Origin: a virus
IMG/VR virus record: IMGVR_UViG_3300036790_000004
Span: 1 to 26,489 of that record
Length of the DNA stretch: 26,489 bases
Strand: one strand, 5' to 3'
The position numbers were made by a program, and so were the translations under genes. Shown piece by piece: positions 6,091-13,482 of this stretch. How positions within the stretch are numbered: the stretch's first letter is position 1; the number at the start of each line of letters is the position of its first letter. Under the pieces are notes generated by a model. It worked only from the letters and a program-made list of their open reading frames with translations, made no database searches and was not told the origin of the DNA.

Positions 6091-8387
6091 CACTGAGCCC
6101 CAACTGCAACTTGGTTAGCTCTAAGTGCGCTGAAAGCATCAACGTCCTTGACTGGCGATCCAACTGCCGACGACGGTGAAGAGCTATCGCCGTTGACCGT
6201 GATGCTGACGTTGTGTGGCGCCGCGACGTCGATCGAATGAAACTGAGAGCGAAGCCATGTCGATGCAAGGTTCGATGGATTTGCAGACGTCGAGTCAAGC
6301 GACGTCAAGCCCTCTGCGTTCCACTCTTTCCAGTGATCGGTGGGCGGCGCACGATCGTTTGATTGAAGCGCCGTAGCCGCAGTGTCCTTGTATCCTTGCG
6401 CTCCTAAATGAATGTGCTGCGCCGCGTCAGTATCGCCCTGAAGCGGAACGATTTGAACGCCGGCAAAATTCGGGTTGCTGGCAACGAACGACTTCAACGC
6501 TTCGTTGACGCCTGGGAACGCCTTTGGATCGAAGCCGAGAATGCGAATGTCTTCCGGCCGAACACCTCGTGAGAGAAGAGCGCCAACTTGCGACTTGACG
6601 ACGCCGAGCTTGTCTTGAATCTGCTCGCCGGTAGCGCCATTGGGGAAGTCATTTGACAAGCCGGTCGACAGAACGACAACCTTGCCAGAAATGTCGCCTG
6701 GAATGTCGCCGATCTCTTTAAGAACGGCGCTTGTGTTCGCACCAACGATGCCACCGCCTGGGACACCGCCATAGCCGTGAATTCCCTCGGCAAGACTGTC
6801 ACCAACGACCATCGCATTGGACGATGACGTTGAAGCGAAACTCTTCGGAAGGCCACGAAGAATGCTGAGAGACTTTTCTGTTTGAGCGAGGGTATCGATC
6901 GGGCCTTCATGGTCGCGCGTCAAGGAAGTCATCGCCTGTTCGTCAGTACCTTCGTTGATCGTTTTCCATACATTGGGATAGTAGGTTTGAATCTCCCACT
7001 TCAACGCCGCAGCCTGTTCGGGGACGGTCATTTCATTCGGCATCTTGCCAAATTGCTGCTTGATCCGCTGCGAGCGTACATCGTCCCACGATGCAATGCC
7101 GTGGGCTTTTTGGTATGGATTCGACATTGACGGATCAGAATGAACGTCAGCGGGATTTCTCAACGCCTCGCGCGAGACGCTGGCGACCATTCGCCGCGCA
7201 GCGGTATCGGAGACGCCCTGGCTGATCAGCGCATCATAAAGCTCTTTTTGATGCTGGGCGAGCGTCCCATCGGCAATCGTCGACGGCGGCGATCCCGGCG
7301 CGCCCGGCGATCGCTTCGATAGAAGGTCGCCTAGCGTGCTACCGACATCGCTACCAACGGCTGCGGCGCCATGGTCGTCAGCGCCCGAAGTGACGAAGTT
7401 AAAGAACTTGGCAACAGAGCTATCTCTAACAAGCCAAACGATCCAGTCTTTCAGCTTGCCAAATTCGTCGTTGAGATCGGACAGCGTCTTATGAAACTCG
7501 ATACCAATCTGATCGTAAAGCTTGCCCTTGTTCTTTTCGAAATCGTCGAACATCGAAGCGGCATCGCGCCCTTGTTTTGTTCCGGCGGTCAGCCATGGCG
7601 CTCGGGCATCGCCACCCGACTGAATCGTCTTCGCCGCTGGACTCGTCTGAGTCAGCAAAAGCATCTGATCGACGAACTTGAGAATGACGACGGACAGCGG
7701 CGCCATCTTCACCAAAAGAGAATCGCCGAAAATCCCCCAATCCTCTACGAGCTTCGTCCAAGCCGATTGAACGGCGTTGGCCTGCGCGGCGGCCTTATCC
7801 GGGTCTAGGCCGAGACGCCTTTGCGCATCGGCGGTTTCATTCATCCGCTGCTGCACGGCGTATGGATCACGACGAATGGCGTAGACGACGTTGGGATCAA
7901 CGTTTCTTAGATTCTGGATTAGGAGTTCGACCTGAGACTGCGACATCCCTTGCACGCCGCCAGGGCCAGCGGCGAGTGCAGGATTGTACGGCAACATTTG
8001 ACCAGTCTTCGGGTCACGATCGAAACCGATAGCGCGCGTGAAATAAACGTTCCCAGGCATGGCACGCAAGGTCTGCGCCATTCCCTCAAGCGACGACTTG
8101 GCGCCGTCAGTCGTTCCGCCAAGCTGGCTGATGGCGTAGGAAAACGACTTGATAAATGTCGCGCTCTCGCCAGTGCGCGCAGCGGCCCAATATAGCGCAT
8201 CGAAGCGCTCGGCCATATCATTGACCGCCTCATAAACTTTGCGCGCGGCAGCTTCAATCCCATCGGAGAGAAGCTTCGCGCGCAAAGTAGCTTTTTCGAT
8301 TGATTCGTTGAATTTCTGTTCTTGAGTCTCGTTGGATGACCAGCCGAGCGAAACAAGAAACTCTCTGATCGTTCCCTCTGACGGCAT
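6090..8387 (-). CDS. Tape-measure-like protein 1 with tail-lysozyme and SGNH-hydrolase-like domains
   Basis: A 765-aa protein lying directly after the tail assembly chaperone, the usual tape-measure position. Residues 1-245 are mainly helical and paralogous to the next gene. Residues about 374-495 resemble the phage tail lysozyme domain: LYDALISQGVSDTAARRMVASV, a candidate catalytic E407 in SREALRNP, GIASWDDVRSQR at 430-440, then EQAAALKWEI. Residues about 525-675 resemble an SGNH/GDSL hydrolase: G529-D530-S531, STGLSND (N579) and QHIHLGAQGY (H660). The usual aspartate of the DxxH block appears replaced by Q657. The C-terminal 90 residues are unassigned. The ATG at 8387 gives a TGATG overlap with the frameshift-product stop; a GTG lies one codon upstream. 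Tape-measure identity is from position and family pattern; the enzymatic calls are from motifs. Confidence 0.8.
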   Translation of the reverse strand: MPSEGTIREFLVSLGWSSNETQEQKFNESIEKATLRAKLLSDGIEAAARKVYEAVNDMAERFDALYWAAARTGESATFIKSFSYAISQLGGTTDGAKSSLEGMAQTLRAMPGNVYFTRAIGFDRDPKTGQMLPYNPALAAGPGGVQGMSQSQVELLIQNLRNVDPNVVYAIRRDPYAVQQRMNETADAQRRLGLDPDKAAAQANAVQSAWTKLVEDWGIFGDSLLVKMAPLSVVILKFVDQMLLLTQTSPAAKTIQSGGDARAPWLTAGTKQGRDAASMFDDFEKNKGKLYDQIGIEFHKTLSDLNDEFGKLKDWIVWLVRDSSVAKFFNFVTSGADDHGAAAVGSDVGSTLGDLLSKRSPGAPGSPPSTIADGTLAQHQKELYDALISQGVSDTAARRMVASVSREALRNPADVHSDPSMSNPYQKAHGIASWDDVRSQRIKQQFGKMPNEMTVPEQAAALKWEIQTYYPNVWKTINEGTDEQAMTSLTRDHEGPIDTLAQTEKSLSILRGLPKSFASTSSSNAMVVGDSLAEGIHGYGGVPGGGIVGANTSAVLKEIGDIPGDISGKVVVLSTGLSNDFPNGATGEQIQDKLGVVKSQVGALLSRGVRPEDIRILGFDPKAFPGVNEALKSFVASNPNFAGVQIVPLQGDTDAAQHIHLGAQGYKDTAATALQSNDRAPPTDHWKEWNAEGLTSLDSTSANPSNLASTWLRSQFHSIDVAAPHNVSITVNGDSSSPSSAVGSPVKDVDAFSALRANQVAVGAQ

Positions 8388-9039
8388 CACGATCCTCTGA
8401 GGGCTAGAATGGCTCGCGCATTGTTCTCGGCGCGGACAGTGATTGCATCGTTCATACGAGCAATGTCAAACAGCCCGATCGTGCCGTCTAACAGCGACTC
8501 GTACTTGCACATCCCTTCGAGGACTGGCGCGAGAAGCCAATCCTCGTTGTCGACCATTCTTACCGGGTCGAAGACTGGTTGTTTGCCTTTCCGAGCAAAT
8601 CGGAGAGGCTTTCGGGAAAAAAACTTGAGAACGTCAGTTGCAGGACGCCGATCACGATCCGCAACATCAACGACAAGTCGTTGTTTATGTCGTCGAACAT
8701 CGCACGCGACGCCGAAGCGTTCCACACCCTCGCGAACGATTGCTCACTGTCGCGCTTGCGGTCGCAAAGTTCGAGACACGTACCAACGATGAAGGTGCGA
8801 TCTTCGTTCGTCATCTTAGCCAATTCGCGAGAGACCGGCGTGATGATCGAACTGAGCTTTTCGAGCGGCATATCGGCGAGGTTCCTGAGCCCTTCCTTGC
8901 GTAGCGAAACGATGATCGGAATCATTTCGCCGAAACCGGAAGCGAGCAACGGGGAGACCTTGGAGAAGATCGCCATTTGCGTGAAGGCGTCCATACGTCT
9001 CACGCTATAGATTGAATCGCTGACCCTGAATTCAGCCAT
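8387..9039 (-). CDS. Tail assembly chaperone, -1 frameshift product (GT-type), joined at 8617
   Basis: Translation starts at 9039 and follows the short chaperone frame through the codon ending at 8617 (141 residues, ending SSFF). A -1 slip re-reads the T complementary to 8617 and continues SRKPLRFARKGKQP to the stop at 8387. This gives 217 residues, of which the last 76 are unique. The unique tail (DNEDWLLAPVLEGMCKYESLLDGTIGLFDIARMND) looks like a real protein: helical, acidic and hydrophobic in regular spacing. In lambda G/GT and equivalents in many tailed phages, the longer product binds the tape measure while the shorter end recruits tube subunits. The slip site, spacer and hairpin are listed separately. 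The tape-measure-like gene overlaps its stop. Confidence 0.82.
8560..9039 (-). CDS. Tail assembly chaperone, unshifted product (G-type)
   Basis: A 159-aa protein beginning MAEFRVSDSIYSVRRMDAFTQ. It resembles the short tail assembly chaperone found between tube and tape-measure genes in DUF3383/DUF3277 phages. It has a YSVRRMDAFTQMAIFSKVSPLLASG start, an FIVGTCLELCDRK motif, and a helical end (NNDLSLMLRIVIGVLQLTF). Chaperones of this kind coat the tape measure during tail assembly and are absent from the virion. It begins 3 nt after the tube gene stop. Beyond residue 141 the frame runs only 18 codons to its stop at 8560, while the -1 frame stays open to 8387, the classic arrangement for a programmed slip. 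Confidence 0.8.
   Translation of the reverse strand: MAEFRVSDSIYSVRRMDAFTQMAIFSKVSPLLASGFGEMIPIIVSLRKEGLRNLADMPLEKLSSIITPVSRELAKMTNEDRTFIVGTCLELCDRKRDSEQSFARVWNASASRAMFDDINNDLSLMLRIVIGVLQLTFSSFFPESLSDLLGKANNQSSTR
8586..8608 (-). promoter_or_regulatory. Stem-loop 8 nt downstream of the slippery site (frameshift stimulator)
   Basis: On the coding strand CCTCTCCGA pairs with TCGGAAAGG around a TTTGC loop: a 9-bp stem with one C/A mismatch and a 5-nt loop. The spacer to the slippery heptamer is 8 nt (8609-8616), within the range typical of -1 frameshift stimulators. The inner 5 bp are perfectly paired. Confidence 0.72.
8617..8623 (-). promoter_or_regulatory. Slippery heptamer T-TTT-TTT for -1 ribosomal frameshift
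   Basis: Seven A residues on the plus strand read as TTTTTTT on the coding strand. In the chaperone frame the codons are AGT-TTT-TTT-CCC, so the run is phased as X-XXY-YYZ. Both tRNAs can re-pair after a one-base back-slip. The -1 frame remains open for 76 further codons. Confidence 0.85.
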
Positions 9040-9042
9040 CGA

Positions 9043-9513
9043 TCAAAGCCCCGTATTCTGGAAACCATTGCCAAGGATTTCATCGATCTCGATGAAGTCG
9101 AACGTCCAAGTGTTGATGCCACCCTCGGAGGCGTAGCCGATCGGCGACTGTCGAACGAACGCGCCGTCCTGGCAAGTGATGCTGTCGCCGGTGACGGGAT
9201 TAGTGATGGTGATTTGATTCTGCCCCCAATTCGCGCTCGACGATTGCTGGAAGGCGTACACCTGACTCAGCAACGCATTGGCGCTCGCCGTCTTGAGAAG
9301 CTGAAGTGTCACACGCCCAGCCTTCGAAGCACGAAGAGAGTGCATCCCGTCGCCATTGGCGCCGATCGTCATGACGTTCTTGTCGGCGATCATGTCGAGA
9401 CGAATCGCTTCCTCGGCGACGCCCGCCGAAGCAATGTCGAATGTTCCTCCTGGGCCTGTGAACGTGGCCTGGACGTCGAGGAACGAGTAAACGCCTGATT
9501 GGGGGGTGGTCAT
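9043..9513 (-). CDS. Tail tube protein (DUF3277 family)
   Basis: A 156-aa protein with the DUF3277 pattern: short N-terminus followed by YSFLDVQATFTGPGG, a GVAEEAIRLDMIADKNVMTIGANGDGMHSLRASKAG-type core (no stretch copied in full), and a C-terminal GINTWTFDFIEIDEILG. This family forms the inner tube of contractile tails that pair with DUF3383 sheaths. An AGGA ribosome site lies about 8 nt before the ATG at 9513. It follows the sheath gene by 29 nt and precedes the chaperone by 3 nt, the normal sheath-tube-chaperone order. Confidence 0.9.
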   Translation of the reverse strand: MTTPQSGVYSFLDVQATFTGPGGTFDIASAGVAEEAIRLDMIADKNVMTIGANGDGMHSLRASKAGRVTLQLLKTASANALLSQVYAFQQSSSANWGQNQITITNPVTGDSITCQDGAFVRQSPIGYASEGGINTWTFDFIEIDEILGNGFQNTGL

Positions 9514-9542
9514 TTTTCAATCCTCAGAGGGCAACGTTGGGC

Positions 9543-11363
9543 TTAACGGTTGATGTTGAGAATCACGTTAGGTGTGTGAACCGCGCCGGCCAGCTTGAAC
9601 GCAACTTGGAAAGGCACCGAAATACGCGACTCACGATCGGCCTCTGACTGTGTCGCAATGAGCGGGGCGTAGACATAGAAGCCCTTGCTCAACGTCATGC
9701 CAGTTTGCAACGAACCGAAGCCCGCAGCGTTCCAGACGCCCGGAGCGCCAAGTCCGTTGTTGATGCCGGCGATGCAAGACGACTCGATGATCGTCTGAAT
9801 GATATGGTTGCCGGCATCTGTCTGCGGAACTTTCGTCGACGTGGTATACATCAGATTGAAGAGATCAGTCTGGATTTGGTTCGCGAGCCAATCGACGCCC
9901 TGCACTTCGTCGAACCAATAGCCGTTGGTCATCTGGCCCGGCCAGATCATCGATGCGCCATTGTTCACGGCGATGTTGACATTCCCGCCCTTCGCCTTGA
10001 GCGTGGCGAATTGGGTTTCGTTCATGTTCTCCGACTGAAGACCCGGCGCTTGTTTCCAAGCGAGGGTGATCGTCGAGTCGCTGGCGGCGAAATTGACCGT
10101 CGCCGCGCGCCCGTACATGGTTGCGCAGGCATATGGGTTGGATGAAGAATACATCCAAAAGACGCGCTTGTTGTTGAGCGACTGTAACACGCTTGCGAGA
10201 TCGCTCGTCTGAGTCGAATCGAGGCACGCCGAACTCATGATCGTCAGACCGTACATACGGTTGCGCGATGAAGCGAGAATGTAGGCCGCGTTGGCCTCAT
10301 GCTGCGCATCGGTGATCGCTGTCGCAGCGGCGAACATGGCGCCATACCATTCGGTCGACACGTTGGCGCACGCCTGCAATGCAGCAAGCGGCTGTTCGGC
10401 TGCAACGCCCTCAACAGGGGGCGAAGCGCCGGCCGCCGAAGTCAGGCCGAGCAGCGTCGAGACATCGACGCCGGTGCCGCCGGCCAAGGTCGAGCCGCTG
10501 AGAGTGATAGCGGTCGACGATTTCGCCAGCGTATAGGCGTCGCCGCCGGTTCCCGGAGTCACTGCCGCGAGGTAAATCTTCGCCACACCGTCGCTGAAAT
10601 AGTCGCACTTGACGATGTTCGTGTCGACCGATGCGTTGAGATAGGTGAGCAACGCAGTGAGGGTCGACGGGACATCGGTGCCGACGGCAACTTCCCCGCT
10701 CGTCGGCGAATCACCATTGGCGATGAAGGTGATCACAGTTCCATCGATCGTCAACGTATCGCTGGCGGTCGGAACGCCAGTGAAGTCGGCGAAGCCGACG
10801 GCAGTCGGCGGTCCAGCGTACCCGACTTCCGATGTCGGACCAGTGGTCGAGGACTGAATGTTGAAGCGCTCGAAATCCGAGTCCCAGGTGCAAGTCACGC
10901 CTGCCGGAAGCTCAGCTTGGATCGACGACGCAAGGCCGTTGATGTTGATGTCGCCGATGAACGAGATACCCGAGATCGCGTGCGGAATGCCATCGATCTC
11001 GATGAACATCGCGCCGCTTGAGATCGACGTGAAGTTCGTCAAAAGCTGTTGCGTCGCTGACAACGACGCGCCGTGCAAGAGGCCCTTCGACGCAACGGCC
11101 GCCCACCTTCCAATGAAGGTTTTCGCCGGCTGCGGATTTTGCGAGAAGAGAAGTTCGGCCGCCAGATATTCGGGCGCCGACGATCCGAAGTCGGCGCCGA
11201 CCTGATCGATGCTCGAATAGGAGCGATACCGCTCATTGACGTCGATGACATTGCTGTCGCCGACAATGAGCGGAAGGCCGAAGCTGAGGTAGGGGATCGC
11301 CAGCGGCGTAACGTTGACGCTGACTGAGACGAAGTCACTAACATCGACGGTCTTGGCGGTCAT
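9543..11363 (-). CDS. Tail sheath protein (DUF3383 family) with an inserted beta-rich domain
   Basis: A 606-aa contractile sheath protein. The N-terminal part (VSVSVNVTPLAIPYLSFGLPLIVG) and the C-terminal part (GMTLSKGFYVYAPLIATQSEADRESR, then a VPFQVAFKLAGAVH strand) fit DUF3383. So does the central W-x-GAM-x-AA / YILASSRNRMYGLT region. Between about residues 184 and 299 sits an extra module with DTLTIDGTVITF, AVGTDVPSTLTALLTYLNA and PGTGGDAYTLA. This pattern is seen in other phage surface proteins as a small beta domain. The insertion makes the protein longer than the roughly 500 residues usual in the family. An AGAGGA ribosome site lies upstream of the ATG, and the start follows the neck gene stop by 4 nt. 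Confidence 0.9.
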   Translation of the reverse strand: MTAKTVDVSDFVSVSVNVTPLAIPYLSFGLPLIVGDSNVIDVNERYRSYSSIDQVGADFGSSAPEYLAAELLFSQNPQPAKTFIGRWAAVASKGLLHGASLSATQQLLTNFTSISSGAMFIEIDGIPHAISGISFIGDININGLASSIQAELPAGVTCTWDSDFERFNIQSSTTGPTSEVGYAGPPTAVGFADFTGVPTASDTLTIDGTVITFIANGDSPTSGEVAVGTDVPSTLTALLTYLNASVDTNIVKCDYFSDGVAKIYLAAVTPGTGGDAYTLAKSSTAITLSGSTLAGGTGVDVSTLLGLTSAAGASPPVEGVAAEQPLAALQACANVSTEWYGAMFAAATAITDAQHEANAAYILASSRNRMYGLTIMSSACLDSTQTSDLASVLQSLNNKRVFWMYSSSNPYACATMYGRAATVNFAASDSTITLAWKQAPGLQSENMNETQFATLKAKGGNVNIAVNNGASMIWPGQMTNGYWFDEVQGVDWLANQIQTDLFNLMYTTSTKVPQTDAGNHIIQTIIESSCIAGINNGLGAPGVWNAAGFGSLQTGMTLSKGFYVYAPLIATQSEADRESRISVPFQVAFKLAGAVHTPNVILNINR

Positions 11364-11367
11364 AGCT

Positions 11368-12009
11368 TCATTCCTCTAATGGATAGACACTGGCAGGGGT
11401 AGCGAACGGATCAATCGTGGTGTCAGTCTTGATCTCCCCTTGCGCTTTCTGAATGTTCTCGATCGGCCAATTGCGCGTGATCGTGCGCCTCAGCTTGAAC
11501 TCGACGTCGCAACGCCGATAAGTGACGCTGTTGATGGTTTCAAAAAACGGCGTCACGCGGCGAGGCACTACGCAAAGCGTCACGTCTTGTAGGATCAGTA
11601 CCTCACGGTTTTGAGGCACCGATAGCCCGACGCGAAAGAGATTCGCATTCGACCACGCCGACGGTCCATAGAAAGACGCCATCACGGTCTGCTCGACAAC
11701 TTCATACGTCGTCGTGTATCCGTCGCCGGTCGGGTCTGGCGGGTCTGCCGTTGATGGCGACGTTGATCGATGCACAGAGTCAATCGTTGCATCGCCCGAC
11801 TCGTCGGTGACGCCGATCGCACACCAATCGATATTCGCCTCGGGCTGTAGTGGCGGCGTTGGTTGCCAGCGCGGGCGAACGAGATTGGCGGGGAGACCAG
11901 TGACGCCAGCCGCAAGCTGCGCAAGGATTTCATCAAAGGCAGCGTCAGCGGTGGCGTTGAACGACGCGGTAGGGACAATGTAGCCGCCCGTCGCGCTGTT
12001 GTTCGTCAT
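11368..12009 (-). CDS. Neck / tail terminator protein (gp12-like)
   Basis: A 213-aa protein. The segment RPRWQPTPPLQPEANIDWCAIGV is the hallmark of the phage neck terminator gp12-like family found just before DUF3383 sheaths. Later strands, YEVVEQTVMASFYGPSAW and LFRVGLSVPQNREVLI, and a C-terminal YRRCDVEFKLRRT fit the same family. It would cap the tube at the head-proximal end and stop polymerisation. It begins in an ATGA overlap with the upstream connector gene. Confidence 0.8.
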   Translation of the reverse strand: MTNNSATGGYIVPTASFNATADAAFDEILAQLAAGVTGLPANLVRPRWQPTPPLQPEANIDWCAIGVTDESGDATIDSVHRSTSPSTADPPDPTGDGYTTTYEVVEQTVMASFYGPSAWSNANLFRVGLSVPQNREVLILQDVTLCVVPRRVTPFFETINSVTYRRCDVEFKLRRTITRNWPIENIQKAQGEIKTDTTIDPFATPASVYPLEE

Positions 12010-12389
12010 CCCTCGGCCTTTGGCGGATTGACCTGCAACAAATCGGCGACCGAATGGTGATAGCCGAAGTGAGAAAAATCCTCAGTGACGTTGACAACAT
12101 ACATGGCATTTCGCCACGTCACAATGTCGGCCTTTCGGGAATGCGAGTCGTCGATCTTATAGCCGGCGACTAGCATCCTGATCGAATAAACATCGATCGA
12201 CGCTGCATGGCGTGTGCCGTCAGCTCCATACTGCAACGATGTCTTCGACGGGATGACGGTCCCAATGCAATAGTCCGGCTTCGATACCGTATTGACGGCG
12301 ACGCCAGTCGAAACATCAACCATCGTCTTTGTGACGAGAAACTCGTCAGCAAATTCCTCCGACATAACGATGTCTGAGACCGTGATCAT
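12006..12389 (-). CDS. Probable head-tail connector / stopper protein
   Basis: A 127-aa protein beginning MITVSDIVMSEEFADEF. Its pattern is that of small head-completion or stopper proteins: a CIGTVIPSK segment, SLQYGADGTRHAASIDVYSIRMLVAG, then DIVTWRNAMYVVNVTEDFSHFGYHHSVADLL. In these, aDIV-x-W-x-g-x-x-Y-x-V closes the beta barrel. It lies between the gp10-like tail-completion gene and the neck terminator, where such a protein is expected. The ATG at 12389 is chosen because it overlaps the upstream stop as ATGA; a GTG three codons earlier (12398) is possible but has its AAGG site too close. The family assignment is tentative. Confidence 0.6.
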   Translation of the reverse strand: MITVSDIVMSEEFADEFLVTKTMVDVSTGVAVNTVSKPDYCIGTVIPSKTSLQYGADGTRHAASIDVYSIRMLVAGYKIDDSHSRKADIVTWRNAMYVVNVTEDFSHFGYHHSVADLLQVNPPKAEG

Positions 12390-13060
12390 TTGAGCCACGA
12401 CCTTTTTCTGATGACATAGGTGATGGCCGCCAGCAGCTTTCCGGTAGCGATCAACGGCGTCGTCTCAGTCGTCGACAAGCCAACGGCTGGATGCGATGCG
12501 CGATAATCAAGCTCTTTCTGGGCAGCGGCCCCGAGCGGAGAGTTGTGGCGAGCGCGATTGCGGAGCGTGCTATCCTTGAGACCGGGTGGAATGCCTTTGA
12601 CGATCCAGTTCTTGACCGCTGTCGACGCGATGATGCCGATCGCGTTGAGCGCTTGATCGACGAACGACGGTGGCGTTGGAATTTCAGCCTTGTTGATGTC
12701 TGGCGATCCAATAACGATCGGATGCCCGCGCGTCCGATCTGCCATCGTCACAGTTTGCGTGCCGCCCCTTCCTCTCTTGTCCCCAGGCAAATCCAGCGCC
12801 TTCATCGTCGTCGCTTTCATGACGTCAACGATCTTGTCTTTCACTGATTCGATGCCGGGGGCGAGAAACGGACGCGCCGGAATGTTGCGAGACGGCGCGC
12901 CGTAAGTGTGGATGTAGCCGAGCGCTGCATTGGTGATGCCGCTCTTGTCAGGTCTTTCGGTCGTGCTTTCAGGGATGCCGACCATAACGCGCTGGCCGGT
13001 CAACGCGCGAACGCTCTTCATCGCTCGCGCAACTTCATCCTTGAGGACCGTGACCGCCAT
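12386..13060 (-). CDS. Tail-completion protein (HK97 gp10 / Mu gpG-like)
   Basis: A 224-aa protein starting MAVTVLKDEVARAM. It contains RVMVGIPE, ALGYIHTYGAPSRNIPARPFLAPGI (family core, about residues 46-70), and a C-terminal LIATGKLLAAITYVIRKR. In gp10/gpG-like proteins the motif G-x-P-x-RNIPARPFL and the terminal TG-x-L-x-x-[SA]-IT-x-V are typical. These act at the head-tail joint. The insert around residues 90-120 (GDKRGRGGTQ onward) is longer than in small relatives. The start at 13060 gives an ATGA overlap with the DUF4054 stop; one codon upstream is a TTG. It ends in an ATGA overlap with the connector gene. Confidence 0.74.
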   Translation of the reverse strand: MAVTVLKDEVARAMKSVRALTGQRVMVGIPESTTERPDKSGITNAALGYIHTYGAPSRNIPARPFLAPGIESVKDKIVDVMKATTMKALDLPGDKRGRGGTQTVTMADRTRGHPIVIGSPDINKAEIPTPPSFVDQALNAIGIIASTAVKNWIVKGIPPGLKDSTLRNRARHNSPLGAAAQKELDYRASHPAVGLSTTETTPLIATGKLLAAITYVIRKRSWLK

Positions 13061-13482
13061 CAAACGTCTCGCGGCTGTGGCGGCTCGTCTGGGCCTGACA
13101 ACTGAACGCCGCCGGCGCCGTACATCATCATCAATTGATAGAACTGCACGCCGTAGGTCGTTAGATTGTACGCGCCTGCACCCTCAATCGTTCCAGCGGC
13201 GACGTCATAGCTAACGCTGACTGCGCCAACGCCCTTGCTGGCAATCGGACCCGCCGATGCGCCGAGATTGTCGGTCGCGGCCCCTTTGGCGTTGCGCCGC
13301 GCAAGGACGAGGTTGTGAGCGATGTAGAGCATCGAGCCGTCGTCGAGATCGTCGCCCCATACCTCGGCGCGCAGCATCCGCTTTGCTCGGCCAATCCACC
13401 AAACAATTTGCGCGTCGGAAAACCTGTTCTCGTCAGAGAACTCAGGGAAGACGGTGCGAAAACTGCTCGGCGTGACAGTCAC
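13060..13482 (-). CDS. DUF4054 family head-tail adaptor
   Basis: A 140-aa protein with the DUF4054 pattern: FRTVFPEFSDENRFSDAQI, then WWIGRAKRML, a central YIAHNLVLARRN helix and a C-terminal YGVQFYQLMMMYGAGG. This family is found next to the major capsid gene in many phages and is thought to be an adaptor under the portal. The only available start is a GTG at 13482, which overlaps the preceding stop as GTGA. That strongly implies translational coupling to the upstream gene. Confidence 0.83.
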   Translation of the reverse strand: MTVTPSSFRTVFPEFSDENRFSDAQIVWWIGRAKRMLRAEVWGDDLDDGSMLYIAHNLVLARRNAKGAATDNLGASAGPIASKGVGAVSVSYDVAAGTIEGAGAYNLTTYGVQFYQLMMMYGAGGVQLSGPDEPPQPRDV

